Of a stretch of DNA of 64,000 nt, positions 52,871-61,202 are shown in pieces. How positions within the stretch are numbered: the first letter of the stretch is position 1; each line of letters begins with the position of its first letter. Where the stretch lies: NCBI GenBank assembly GCA_964599695.1, contig CAZRGP010000003.1:104078-168077 (forward strand), read 5' to 3'. Source of the DNA: RUG11783 sp964599695. Its GTDB lineage: Bacteria; Bacillota; Clostridia; Oscillospirales; Ruminococcaceae. The position numbers were made by a program, and so were the translations under genes. Below the pieces are notes generated by a model that was not told the origin of the DNA, made no database searches, and saw only the letters and a list, made by a program, of their open reading frames with translations.

Positions 52871-54337
52871 TTACTTCAGTTTCCAGGCGATATCGTTGTA
52901 GAAGAGTTCCCTCTCAAGACCTTCTACTGTGGTGCCTTCGCCGATATGGACGAACTCGATGTCCATCATATTGGCCCAGTCGTGCATCATCTCCGCGGTC
53001 ACGTCGTAGCTGAGTACGGTGTGGTGAGCGCCGCCTGCGTGGATCCAGCACTCAACACCGGTCTCAAGATCGGGTTTCGCTTTCCACATGACGCGGGCTA
53101 CCGGCAGGTTCGGCATCTCCATGATCGGAGTAACTGCCTCGATATCCTGGCAGATCAGTCTCATGCGTCCGCCCATATCGATGAGGGATACGACGATGGC
53201 CTTTCCTTCCTTGCCGTTGAATACCAGACGGGCAGGATCCTTCTCGTTCATGCCGATACCAAGGTGATGGGTCTCGATCCTGGGTTTGTCCGCCGCGATG
53301 GAGGGACATACCTCAAGCATGTGCGCACCGAGGGACAGCTTCGCGTCTTCTACTAGATGGTAGGTGTAGTCCTCCATAAACGCGGAAGCGCCGTTGCCGC
53401 CTTCACCCATCGCTTTCAGGATAGCAGTCATTGCGGAGACTTTCCAGTCGCCTTCTGCGCCGAAGCCGTAGCCCTGAGCCATAAGGTGCTGGGAGGCCAG
53501 TCCGGGGAGCTGCTCCATGCCGTACAGATCCTGGAATGTGTTCGCGAATGCCTTGCATCCGTTGGCGTCCAGCATCTTCTTGATGGCGATCTCTTCCCTT
53601 GCCTGATAGCGGATCGCGTCTGTATTGTCTGTATTTACATCATACTCGGAGAGATAGGTCTCCATGAGCTTGTCGATCTCTTCCTCGGTGACAGCGTTCA
53701 TCTCTTTTACGAGATCGCCCACTGCCCAGGTGTTGACCTGCCAGCCAAACTTGATCTGAGCTTCGACCTTGTCGCCTTCGGTTACGGCAACTTCACGCAT
53801 GTTGTCGCCGAAACGCATGACTTTCAGGGACCTGGATACCGCAACACCGACTGCGGTGCGCATCCATGTGCCGATCCTCTCACGGACATGCTCATCCTTC
53901 CAGTAACCGGCGATGACCTTGCGGTTCAGGCGCAGTCTCGTTCCGATGAAACCGTGCTCGCGGTCTCCGTGAGCAGCCTGGTTCAGGTTCATGAAGTCCA
54001 TGTCGATCTCTTCGTTGGGGATCTCTTTATTGTACTGAGTCGCAAAATGCAGGTATGGCTTCTGCAGAAGAGCAAGGCCGTTGATCCACATCTTGCTGGG
54101 GCTGAATGTGTGGCACCAGGTAACGATTCCGGCGCACTTATCATCATAATTTGCTTCCTTAATGACCTCTGTGATCTGTGCATTCGTGTCTGCGGTAACC
54201 TTGTAGACCAGCGGATAAGGCAGTACTTTGGACAGCTCCTCCGCCATCTCCTCCGTCCTTTCCGCTACTGTCTTCAGGACTTCCGGTCCATAAAGATCCT
54301 GTGAGCCTACCAGAAACCAGAATTCATACTGTTTCAT
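52871..54337 (-). CDS. araA: L-arabinose isomerase
   Basis: This 488-residue Mn-dependent enzyme converts L-arabinose to L-ribulose in the cytoplasm. It has the standard length and the metal/active-site set AEGDWKVSAM (Glu), FMEDYTYHL (Glu), LGAHMLEVCPSIA (His) and GGAHHTVL (His). FWFLVGSQDLYG marks the start. GGAGA lies upstream of the ATG at 54337. The gene defines the operon as an arabinose pathway. araD, the next enzyme but one, is not in the window. Confidence 0.97.
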   Translation of the reverse strand: MKQYEFWFLVGSQDLYGPEVLKTVAERTEEMAEELSKVLPYPLVYKVTADTNAQITEVIKEANYDDKCAGIVTWCHTFSPSKMWINGLALLQKPYLHFATQYNKEIPNEEIDMDFMNLNQAAHGDREHGFIGTRLRLNRKVIAGYWKDEHVRERIGTWMRTAVGVAVSRSLKVMRFGDNMREVAVTEGDKVEAQIKFGWQVNTWAVGDLVKEMNAVTEEEIDKLMETYLSEYDVNTDNTDAIRYQAREEIAIKKMLDANGCKAFANTFQDLYGMEQLPGLASQHLMAQGYGFGAEGDWKVSAMTAILKAMGEGGNGASAFMEDYTYHLVEDAKLSLGAHMLEVCPSIAADKPRIETHHLGIGMNEKDPARLVFNGKEGKAIVVSLIDMGGRMRLICQDIEAVTPIMEMPNLPVARVMWKAKPDLETGVECWIHAGGAHHTVLSYDVTAEMMHDWANMMDIEFVHIGEGTTVEGLERELFYNDIAWKLK

Positions 54338-54401
54338 CTTGCGTCTCCATTCTTATGATTCTTTTCTATTTTTTGATTTGAGAAAACTATCTATATCGCC
54401 A

Positions 54402-54430
54402 CCCTGAGCCGATCATTGACCACCTCAGGG
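54402..54430 (-). promoter_or_regulatory. Intercistronic hairpin between galM and araA
   Basis: CCCTGAG/CTCAGGG stem with a 15-nt loop in a 119-nt gap. No U tract follows on the minus strand. Confidence 0.45.
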
Positions 54431-54456
54431 ATTTTTACTAAATATCATCAGCCGGT

Positions 54457-55518
54457 TTACTTGTTGAGAAATTCATAAACCGTTTCGCAAGTCACTTCCT
54501 GACCAGCCCGAAGAATGACATCATTTCCAAATTCAGGGGTGTTCATCGCGTTGGGGAAGTTCTGCGTTTCCAGGCAGAAACCGCCGTACGGGACATAATC
54601 CACACCGCCTTTACCCTTGGAGAAGATCGGGATCATTCCGAGCATGTTTCCGGTAAAGAGCTGCAACGCCGGAAGTGTTGAGTAGGTGTTCATGGTGACA
54701 CCGGATCTCTCAGAACGGACCGTTGCGATCCTTCTAAGCGTTCCGTCCCAGTCATCCGCAGCAAAGCAGGCGTCGTAGCCGTGCGCACCTGCGATCATGG
54801 GATCCGGATCATGGATGTCGGTACCGATGGCTTTTCCGGCCGTGAAGTCAAACGGGGTACCCTTGACATCCCTAAGTTCCCCTGTGGGGATCAGTTTATC
54901 GTCGCACGGGCAAAATCTGCTGCAGTTGAGCTGCATGACCTGCTCCAACGTATCTCCGTTTCCCTGCCCGTCAAGATTGAAGAAACTGTGATTGGAGATA
55001 TTCACTACCGTGTCCTTGTCGCTGGTGCACGAGTAGCGCAGGTCAAGGCGGCCTTCCCGGAATGACACTCTTTCGGTGAGTGTCATATTTCCGGGAAAAC
55101 CTTCATCATTATCTGGGGAGGTGTATCGAAGCACTAATTCTTCCCCTTCGACGGTCACATCAAAGATCTTGTTGTGGAAACCGCTCGCACCACCGTGGAG
55201 GCAGTTGAACCCACGTTCATTCAAGGTCACATGATATTCTTTTCCGTCGATGGAGAACGCTCCGTTCGCAATGCGGTTCGCATAGCGTCCCAGCACCGCG
55301 CCGAAGAAAGAATGGACGGCAGCGTATTCCTCAGGTGTATCGTTTCCCAGCGCAACGTCGATCAGATCGCCGTTTTTATCGGGAACACAGATCTTCTGAA
55401 GGATACATCCCAGATTGAGGACAGCGACATAGCCACCGGTGCTCTCATCTGTCAGGACATATCTTTCATAGTGTTTTCCGTCGGGAGCAAGTCCCAGGAC
55501 TTCCTTCTGAATACTCAT
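54457..55518 (-). CDS. galM: Aldose 1-epimerase (mutarotase)
   Basis: This 353-residue enzyme interconverts alpha and beta anomers of sugars. Family motifs are GAVLGRYANRIANG, NERGFNCLHGG, the catalytic NHSFFNLDGQ (His), GYDACF and a Glu in CLETQNFPNA. In this operon it probably equilibrates L-arabinose released by the imported-oligosaccharide hydrolases so that the isomerase can use it. It starts 31 nt after the transporter ATPase stop. Confidence 0.93.
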   Translation of the reverse strand: MSIQKEVLGLAPDGKHYERYVLTDESTGGYVAVLNLGCILQKICVPDKNGDLIDVALGNDTPEEYAAVHSFFGAVLGRYANRIANGAFSIDGKEYHVTLNERGFNCLHGGASGFHNKIFDVTVEGEELVLRYTSPDNDEGFPGNMTLTERVSFREGRLDLRYSCTSDKDTVVNISNHSFFNLDGQGNGDTLEQVMQLNCSRFCPCDDKLIPTGELRDVKGTPFDFTAGKAIGTDIHDPDPMIAGAHGYDACFAADDWDGTLRRIATVRSERSGVTMNTYSTLPALQLFTGNMLGMIPIFSKGKGGVDYVPYGGFCLETQNFPNAMNTPEFGNDVILRAGQEVTCETVYEFLNK

Positions 55519-55549
55519 GCCAGCTCCATCCTTTCCGGTGATTCAAAAA

Positions 55550-57079
55550 TCAGTTCGCGTGTACGCGAATACCAGACTGTGCACGCGCGATCTGCTGTTC
55601 GTCGAATTCATCTCTTGTGAATTCATCTACGAACTCTCCTTCATACATGACCATGATACGGTCGCATACGCCGATCAGCTCAGGCATTTCGGAGGAGACC
55701 ATGATGATGCTCATGCCCTGGGCGGACAGATCATTCATGATGTTGTAGATCTCGGCTTTGGCGTTGACGTCGATGCCTCGGGTCGGCTCATCCATAATGA
55801 GCACGTGAGGGTTTCTGGCCATCCATTTGGCAATGATCAACTTCTGCTGGTTACCACCGGAGAAGTGCATCGCAAGACGGTCCGGAAGCTGGGGTTTGAC
55901 CATCAGCATGTTGAAATACTTGTCAACGAATTCTTTTTCTTTCTTGTGGTCGATGACCCACTTCACTTTGTCCTTGGTCATCTGATCGAAGTTCGGGATA
56001 CAGAGGTTGGTGCTCGCTTTCTGGGCAAGGCTCAGTCCCTCGTTCTTACGGTCTTCAGGGAGAAGAACGGTTCCCTTCTTGATCAGTTCATAAGGAGTGA
56101 TGTGGTTGATCTTCTCGCCGTCAACATACAGTTCACCGGTGTCATGGGGCATAGCGCCGATGAAAGACTTCATGGTCTCGGTACGTCCCGCGCCGACCAG
56201 TCCGCATATTCCGAGGATCTCTCCCTTATGCAGCTTGAGGTTGACGTTCTTGAAAACGCCTTCCAGATTGAAGTTCTTCGCTTCGAACACGACTTCGTCG
56301 GAAGGTGTGATCTTTCTTTCCGGATAATAGGAATCCAGCTTACGGCCGACCATCATGGCAACCAGGTCATCCTTCGTTACGTTCGGACCATTGTTGATGG
56401 TTCCTGTGACCTTACCGTCTCTCAGGCCGGTGATACGGTCTGCCAGCATCAGGACTTCGTCCAGACGGTGGGTGATGTAGATGATACCGGTGCCTTCTTT
56501 CTTCAGCCTTGCGATGATCTCAAACAGAAGGTCTGTCTCTTTCTGTGTCAGAACAGCTGTCGGCTCGTCGAAGACGATGATCTTGGATTTGTTGGAAACA
56601 GCTTTGGAGATCTCAACCATCTGCTGCTGGGATATCGTAAGCTGATATACTCTGATTTTGGAATTCAGGTGGTCTTCCTGACCAAGGGATTTCAGGATCT
56701 CATCCGCATCCCTGAACATGGAAGCGCGGTCGATCCTCTTGATCCTTTTACCTTTGGTGTATTCACGTCCGAGGTAGATATTCTCAGCGATGGTAAATCC
56801 AGGGACCAGGTTGAACTCCTGATAAATGATACCGATACCATGATCCTTGGAGACTTTAGCCGTGTCGATAACGACAGGCTCGCCGTCGATCAGGATCTGT
56901 CCCTGGTCAGGCTGATGGATGCCGCCAAGGCATTTGATCAGTGTACTTTTACCAGCACCGTTCTCACCGATCAAGCAGTGGATCTCCCCCGCTTTCAGGT
57001 TGAATGAAACATCGTCCAAGGCGCGAACACCGGGGAAGTCTTTTCCGATTCCCTTCATTTCAAGGACATATTCGCTCAT
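55550..57079 (-). CDS. Sugar ABC transporter, double ATPase subunit (RbsA/AraG-like)
   Basis: This 509-residue protein has two nucleotide-binding domains of the carbohydrate CUT2 type. The first has Walker A GENGAGKSTLIKCL, ISQQQMVEISKAV and FDEPTAVL. The second has a degenerate Walker A GLVGAGRTETMK, SGGNQQKLIIAKWMA and MDEPTRGIDV. The ATG at 57079 follows AGGAGG; 11 upstream residues are dropped. It energises uptake of a pentose or small glycoside together with the adjacent permease and binding protein. Confidence 0.92.
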   Translation of the reverse strand: MSEYVLEMKGIGKDFPGVRALDDVSFNLKAGEIHCLIGENGAGKSTLIKCLGGIHQPDQGQILIDGEPVVIDTAKVSKDHGIGIIYQEFNLVPGFTIAENIYLGREYTKGKRIKRIDRASMFRDADEILKSLGQEDHLNSKIRVYQLTISQQQMVEISKAVSNKSKIIVFDEPTAVLTQKETDLLFEIIARLKKEGTGIIYITHRLDEVLMLADRITGLRDGKVTGTINNGPNVTKDDLVAMMVGRKLDSYYPERKITPSDEVVFEAKNFNLEGVFKNVNLKLHKGEILGICGLVGAGRTETMKSFIGAMPHDTGELYVDGEKINHITPYELIKKGTVLLPEDRKNEGLSLAQKASTNLCIPNFDQMTKDKVKWVIDHKKEKEFVDKYFNMLMVKPQLPDRLAMHFSGGNQQKLIIAKWMARNPHVLIMDEPTRGIDVNAKAEIYNIMNDLSAQGMSIIMVSSEMPELIGVCDRIMVMYEGEFVDEFTRDEFDEQQIARAQSGIRVHAN

Positions 57080-57115
57080 AGTTTTGCCTCCTGATAAATA
57101 TGTTTCATCCAAAGT

Positions 57116-58087
57116 TTATTTCTTCATTGTGCTGGCTTTTCTTGCAATGACGTCGATGGCGCAAACTGCAACGAGCACGACACCGATAACTGCTGTCTGC
57201 CAGTACATATTAACCTCATACTGAGTAAGTCCGTTCTTGATGATCTGCATCAGGATAGCTCCGACCATGGATCCGACGACGTCACCGCCGCCGCCCATCA
57301 TGGAAGTACCGCCGACAACGGTTGCGCAAATAGCGTCCATGCCGAGTGTACCGCCTGAGCTCGGGCTTCCGCTGTTCAGACGTCCGGCGAGAAGATATCC
57401 GGAGAGACCTGCGAAGAGACCTCCGATGGTGGTCGTGAGGACCTTCATGAACTTAACATTCAGACCGGAAAGTCCGGCTGCTACCGGGTTACCACCGACG
57501 GCCTGCATGCGGCTGCCGAGGACGGTCTCACGGAGAACGAACTGTCCGATTGCTACGAACAACGGGATCATGTAAATGAGGTTCGGGATCCCGAATGTGG
57601 ATTTCTGTCCGAGTTTATACATCAGGGACTGGTCGTTTACGAGGACCGGGAATCCCTTTGTGATAACAAGTGCAAGACCTCCGCAGACGTTGGAAACGCC
57701 CATCGAAACGATGAAAGGAGGAAGTTCGAAGTGTGTTGCGAGAACACCGTTCGAGGTGCCTGCTGCGATACCGATTGCAGCAGCGCAAAGAATGGAAAGG
57801 ATATCGCTGTGGGTCGCGTTATAGACGATACAGGACATAACGCAAGAGAGCGACATGATGTTAGCGACCGAAAGGTCGATACCGCCGCCGGAAATGATAA
57901 ATGTCATACCGGTCGCAAGAATAATGGTGATCGTTGCCTGTTTGAAAATGTTGAACAGGTTTTCCGATCTCAGGAACGTATCCGTTGTGAGTGACATAAT
58001 AACTGCAAGGGCAAGGATTAGAACCGCCAGACTCAATGCCCTGCGCTCAAGGATCCAGGCGAGCAAATTGCCTTTTTTCCCCTTCAT
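57116..58087 (-). CDS. Sugar ABC transporter, permease subunit (RbsC/AraH-like)
   Basis: This 323-residue membrane protein has about ten helices and CUT2 permease motifs: GMTFIISGGGIDLSVANIMSLS, GRLNSGSPSSGGTLGMDAICATVVGGTSMMGGGG and an inner cytoplasmic loop. It forms the channel of the transporter and probably works as a dimer with the double ATPase. GGAGGTACCCAAACA precedes the ATG. It lies 123 nt downstream of the binding-protein gene, across a perfect 13-bp hairpin. Confidence 0.93.
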   Translation of the reverse strand: MKGKKGNLLAWILERRALSLAVLILALAVIMSLTTDTFLRSENLFNIFKQATITIILATGMTFIISGGGIDLSVANIMSLSCVMSCIVYNATHSDILSILCAAAIGIAAGTSNGVLATHFELPPFIVSMGVSNVCGGLALVITKGFPVLVNDQSLMYKLGQKSTFGIPNLIYMIPLFVAIGQFVLRETVLGSRMQAVGGNPVAAGLSGLNVKFMKVLTTTIGGLFAGLSGYLLAGRLNSGSPSSGGTLGMDAICATVVGGTSMMGGGGDVVGSMVGAILMQIIKNGLTQYEVNMYWQTAVIGVVLVAVCAIDVIARKASTMKK

Positions 58088-58132
58088 TGTTTGGGTACCT
58101 CCACATAATAATGATAGCCTTTTTTAATGGAT

Positions 58133-58161
58133 GGATATCCCGGAGGAGCTCCGGGATATCC
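58133..58161 (-). promoter_or_regulatory. Intercistronic hairpin between binding protein and permease genes
   Basis: Perfect 13-bp stem GGATATCCCGGAG/CTCCGGGATATCC with a 3-nt loop, A-rich rather than U-rich afterwards on the coding strand. A hairpin in this position often protects the binding-protein mRNA so that it is made in excess. Confidence 0.6.
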
Positions 58162-58210
58162 GTAAAAACTGTGTCTGTTGCCAGATGATTGTCAAACGCT
58201 TACAGACTGA

Positions 58211-59185
58211 TTAAGCAGCGGGTTTGACGTTCGGGTATTTCTCTTCGACGTTGCTTGCGTCGCAGACGAAAGCTTCGGTCTCGATGAAGTCGGATTCAGG
58301 CATTTTGCCGTCGAGTGCGTCGACAACGACCTGTGTTCCGACATAGCCCCACTGATACTGGCCCTGTACGCAGGAGCAGTCACATGTGCCGTCTTTGATA
58401 GCAAGGATGATAGGATCAAGGTCATCAGCAAGAACTGCGTGTTTGACTGTCTTGTCCCAGCCCTTCTCTCTGAAGACGTTAGCAACCTGCTCGCCTGCCG
58501 CATAGGTCATAACGCAGCAGTCTGCATCTTCATAGTGGGTCCATGCGTCCTCGCACATTGTCAGAAGGTCGATCTGGCCGGTGAATGTGGAGTAGATGAG
58601 TTCGATCTTGTTGCCTGCAGCAGCGATTGCATCCTGGATGCCCTTTGTACGCTGTGCCTGGCCGAGGGTCTCGGGGAACGCGTTGAAGACGATGAGCTTA
58701 CCTGTGTTGCCCATGACATCTACGCAGGTCTCGCCCTGGAGAACGCCGTAGTTGTAGTTGTCGGTTCCGACGAAGCAGAGTCTCTTGGAATCCGGAGCGT
58801 CGGTATCCATTGTGACGACCATGATGCCTTTGTCGATCGCTTCATCGATCTTGTTGTTCAGAGTAGCAGGATCAGATACTGCAACGATGATTCCGTCATA
58901 GCCCTGAGAAACGAAGTCCTCGAAGAGCTGTACCTGAGCGGATGTTCCGGACTCAGCAGGACCGGTCGCGTAGGTGGTGATCTGATACTTTCCTGTTGCG
59001 TTCAGCTCTTCCGCTTTCGCAGCAGCACCGTCACCGACAGAAGTCCAGAATGCGGAGTTCGCAGTGTAGATGACGCCGATCTTATACTTCTTTACTTCTT
59101 CGCCGCCGTTGCCGCCATTGCCGCCGCAAGAGACGAGGGAGAGTGAGAGTACAAGAACAAGAATCAAAGCAAATAACCGTTTCAT
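58211..59185 (-). CDS. Sugar ABC transporter, substrate-binding lipoprotein
   Basis: This 324-residue lipoprotein has signal peptide and lipobox LVSC (Cys20) followed by a glycine-rich linker. The mature part is a periplasmic-binding-protein type I fold of the ribose/arabinose-binding group (GVIYTANSAFWTSV, IDEAIDKGIMVVTMDTDAP, AVLADDLDPIILAIKDGT). It is anchored outside the membrane and delivers the sugar to the permease. L-arabinose or an arabinose-containing disaccharide is the probable ligand. It is the second gene of the operon. Confidence 0.92.
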   Translation of the reverse strand: MKRLFALILVLVLSLSLVSCGGNGGNGGEEVKKYKIGVIYTANSAFWTSVGDGAAAKAEELNATGKYQITTYATGPAESGTSAQVQLFEDFVSQGYDGIIVAVSDPATLNNKIDEAIDKGIMVVTMDTDAPDSKRLCFVGTDNYNYGVLQGETCVDVMGNTGKLIVFNAFPETLGQAQRTKGIQDAIAAAGNKIELIYSTFTGQIDLLTMCEDAWTHYEDADCCVMTYAAGEQVANVFREKGWDKTVKHAVLADDLDPIILAIKDGTCDCSCVQGQYQWGYVGTQVVVDALDGKMPESDFIETEAFVCDASNVEEKYPNVKPAA

Positions 59186-59218
59186 TGTTTTTCTCCTCTT
59201 TTTTTATGATTTATTTTT

Positions 59219-59242
59219 TCAGGGATCGCTATGTATCCCTGA
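59219..59242 (-). promoter_or_regulatory. Intercistronic hairpin between the esterase and binding-protein genes
   Basis: TCAGGGAT/ATCCCTGA, 8-bp stem with an 8-nt loop, 2 nt past the esterase stop. A-rich rather than U-rich on the coding strand afterwards. Confidence 0.5.
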
Positions 59243-59244
59243 TC

Positions 59245-60789
59245 TTAACGATAGGTTCCGAGGTAGTAATCTACCAGGAAGTTCATGACCGGTGACACGA
59301 AGGAATCTTCTTCCTGTCTGCACTCGTCGGTGTAATGCATGGGTCCCTTGCACTTTGTGTACGGTCTCCACTCTGCCTGAGGAACACCGTCCACATCACA
59401 GCAGTTGGGATCTCCCGTCTTTACAAAGGCCGCTACATAGTTCGCGATCTGTCTCGCCACGTCGTAGCTCTTTCCTTTGAACGGACGCCAGCAGGCTCCC
59501 AGGGATTCAAAGTGGAACCAGAGGTCGCTGGAGTGAAAACTGCCGGGATGATCGTCTCCGGGGATCTCTGCATCAAACAGAGCGCCGTAGTTGTCGATCT
59601 CCGGATGCTCCTTGGCTGTCCCCTCGAAATAGAGCCTCATTCCGAGCTCCAGGGGGCTGAACCCTGCGTTCTTGATTGTATCTTCCAGCGTGTCCGCCTT
59701 GATCACACTGAGGAATTCTTCCGCTCTGTCCCCGAAATTCCTTTCGGCGACCTCACGGAGCTCTTCCCAGGTGTTAGCTCTCGGATAGAGCGTGCTCTCA
59801 TCCGCCGTGTTGCTGAACATCAGCGGTACCATATTTCTTTTATTCGTAATGAGTTGGTCGCAGAAGTTTCCGGTGGAGAAATGTCCGTCCGCAACGGGCA
59901 GCCACATCTTCATTCCAGGCTGCAGTCCCTTATCCAGTCCCATATATTTGCTGAATCTGCGGATCAGTTCTTCGGAGCTGAGCGCCCTCGCCTCTTCCAG
60001 ATTGGCGATGCCTGCCTCACGGAAGAAATCGACGCCGTCCGCCTCAGCCTGCTCAAGTGTCCTGCAGGTCCCGTGGTTGTTCGGTCCTTCGTATCCGCCG
60101 TAACGGATGCCGCTCATGACGATGGCTCTCTGGAACAGCCCCTTGTTGAGCGGGGAGCAGACCTGCATCTGCACGCTCCTTCCGCCGCCGGACTGACCTC
60201 CGATAGTGATGTTTTCCGGGTCGCCTCCGAACGCTTCTATGTTGCGCTTGACCCACATAGTGGCGAATCTCTGATCCAGAAGTCCGAAGTTGGTCGGGAA
60301 CTCAGGGTTCTCCGCCGTGATCTCCGGGTGAGCCAGGAGTCCGAACACGTTCAGGCGGTAGTTCACCGTGACTACCACGATTCCCCTTCTGGCGAGACGC
60401 TCGCCATTGAATTCCATCTCGGTAGGATTGCCTTCCATCATTCCGCCGCCGAAATACCAGACATAAACGGGAAGCCGTTCTTCCGGGGTATCGGCCGGTG
60501 TCCAGATATTGAGGGTGAGACTGTCCTCGTTCATCTCAAGAGTCGGATCCACGTTCCACTCTTTCTTGTAGATGTTATCAACGAGCCATGGAGCTCTCTG
60601 GGGGCTTATGGCGCCGAATCTGCAGCAATCCAAAACACCCTCCCAGTCCTCAGCGGGCATCGGCGCGTGCCAGCGCAGTTTACCCACAGGAGGAGCCGCG
60701 AAGGGTATCCCTTTGAAAGAAATGACATGAGGATCGGCACCCGCAACTCCGCGGACCCATCCGTTCTCCACATGTGTTTCTTTGATCAT
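59245..60789 (-). CDS. Type-B carboxylesterase
   Basis: This 514-residue cytoplasmic esterase of the carboxylesterase/lipase type B family has N-terminal ISFKGIPFAAPPVGKLRW, the nucleophile S200 in GGQSGGG (variant of GESAGG), and C-terminal regions consistent with the Glu/His partners. The ATG at 60789 is chosen because GGAGG lies 8 nt upstream; the ATG at 60822 has no SD and would place the operator-like site at 60806 inside the coding region. It is the first gene of the arabinose operon, so it is expected to act on an aryl or acetyl ester of arabinose-containing material. Actual substrate unknown. Confidence 0.87.
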   Translation of the reverse strand: MIKETHVENGWVRGVAGADPHVISFKGIPFAAPPVGKLRWHAPMPAEDWEGVLDCCRFGAISPQRAPWLVDNIYKKEWNVDPTLEMNEDSLTLNIWTPADTPEERLPVYVWYFGGGMMEGNPTEMEFNGERLARRGIVVVTVNYRLNVFGLLAHPEITAENPEFPTNFGLLDQRFATMWVKRNIEAFGGDPENITIGGQSGGGRSVQMQVCSPLNKGLFQRAIVMSGIRYGGYEGPNNHGTCRTLEQAEADGVDFFREAGIANLEEARALSSEELIRRFSKYMGLDKGLQPGMKMWLPVADGHFSTGNFCDQLITNKRNMVPLMFSNTADESTLYPRANTWEELREVAERNFGDRAEEFLSVIKADTLEDTIKNAGFSPLELGMRLYFEGTAKEHPEIDNYGALFDAEIPGDDHPGSFHSSDLWFHFESLGACWRPFKGKSYDVARQIANYVAAFVKTGDPNCCDVDGVPQAEWRPYTKCKGPMHYTDECRQEEDSFVSPVMNFLVDYYLGTYR

Positions 60790-61202
60790 ATCCCAGGCCT
60801 CCGTCAATTTGTACAGCGTCATGCGCTATTAAATGTACAAGTTTGAACATCTGTCTGGGTAAAATGTAACACCGGTTGTACTTAGTTGTCAATTATTTCT
60901 CTGGAATTCGTCATTTTATCCCACGAACTTGTCTGATTTTTGTGATTTTTACGAATAAGATTGGTCTAAGTTGCTACAAAACCGTTACATTTTCCGTATG
61001 CGGATGTATTTTTATGTGATTATACTCATCTTATAATGTCATATCTCCACTTCCCGAAAACCCCTATAAAATAGGTGTTTTTTCGCTTTTATGCATAAAA
61101 AAAAATTTGTACGAAAGTATTGTATTATGTATTACGTACCATTTATACTGATTATAACAAAATGCTAAAAATTGGGATAAATCGCGGTGAAAGGAGACTG
61201 TC
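60790..61202. promoter_or_regulatory. Arabinose control region with five AraR-type operator candidates
   Basis: This 413-bp gap has no gene. Cores reading TGTAC (or a close match) occur at 60810-60814, 60834-60838, 60877-60881 and 61108-61112, with the related ACGTACC at 61134-61140. The esterase promoter has a perfect TTGACA (minus, 60887-60892) and TACATT near 60863-60868, with a TGTAC core between them. The araR promoter is TTGTAT (61120-61125) and TATACT (61144-61149), with the ACGTACC core between them. ATTTGTAC is the half-site of B. subtilis AraR operators. Confidence 0.7.

Noticed and set aside
50361..52901. 846-codon open frame on the plus strand opposite the araB and esterase-like genes
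   Set aside because: It crosses two well supported minus-strand genes and the hairpin between them, and its translation resembles no protein family.
55517..57007. 496-codon plus-strand frame opposite the ABC transporter ATPase gene
   Set aside because: All ATPase motifs are on the minus strand; the plus translation lacks any motif.
58188..58204. Sequence resembling a CcpA cre site (minus strand, TGTAAGCGTTTGACA)
   Set aside because: It has one base too many for the consensus and lies just past the stop of the binding-protein gene, not at a promoter.
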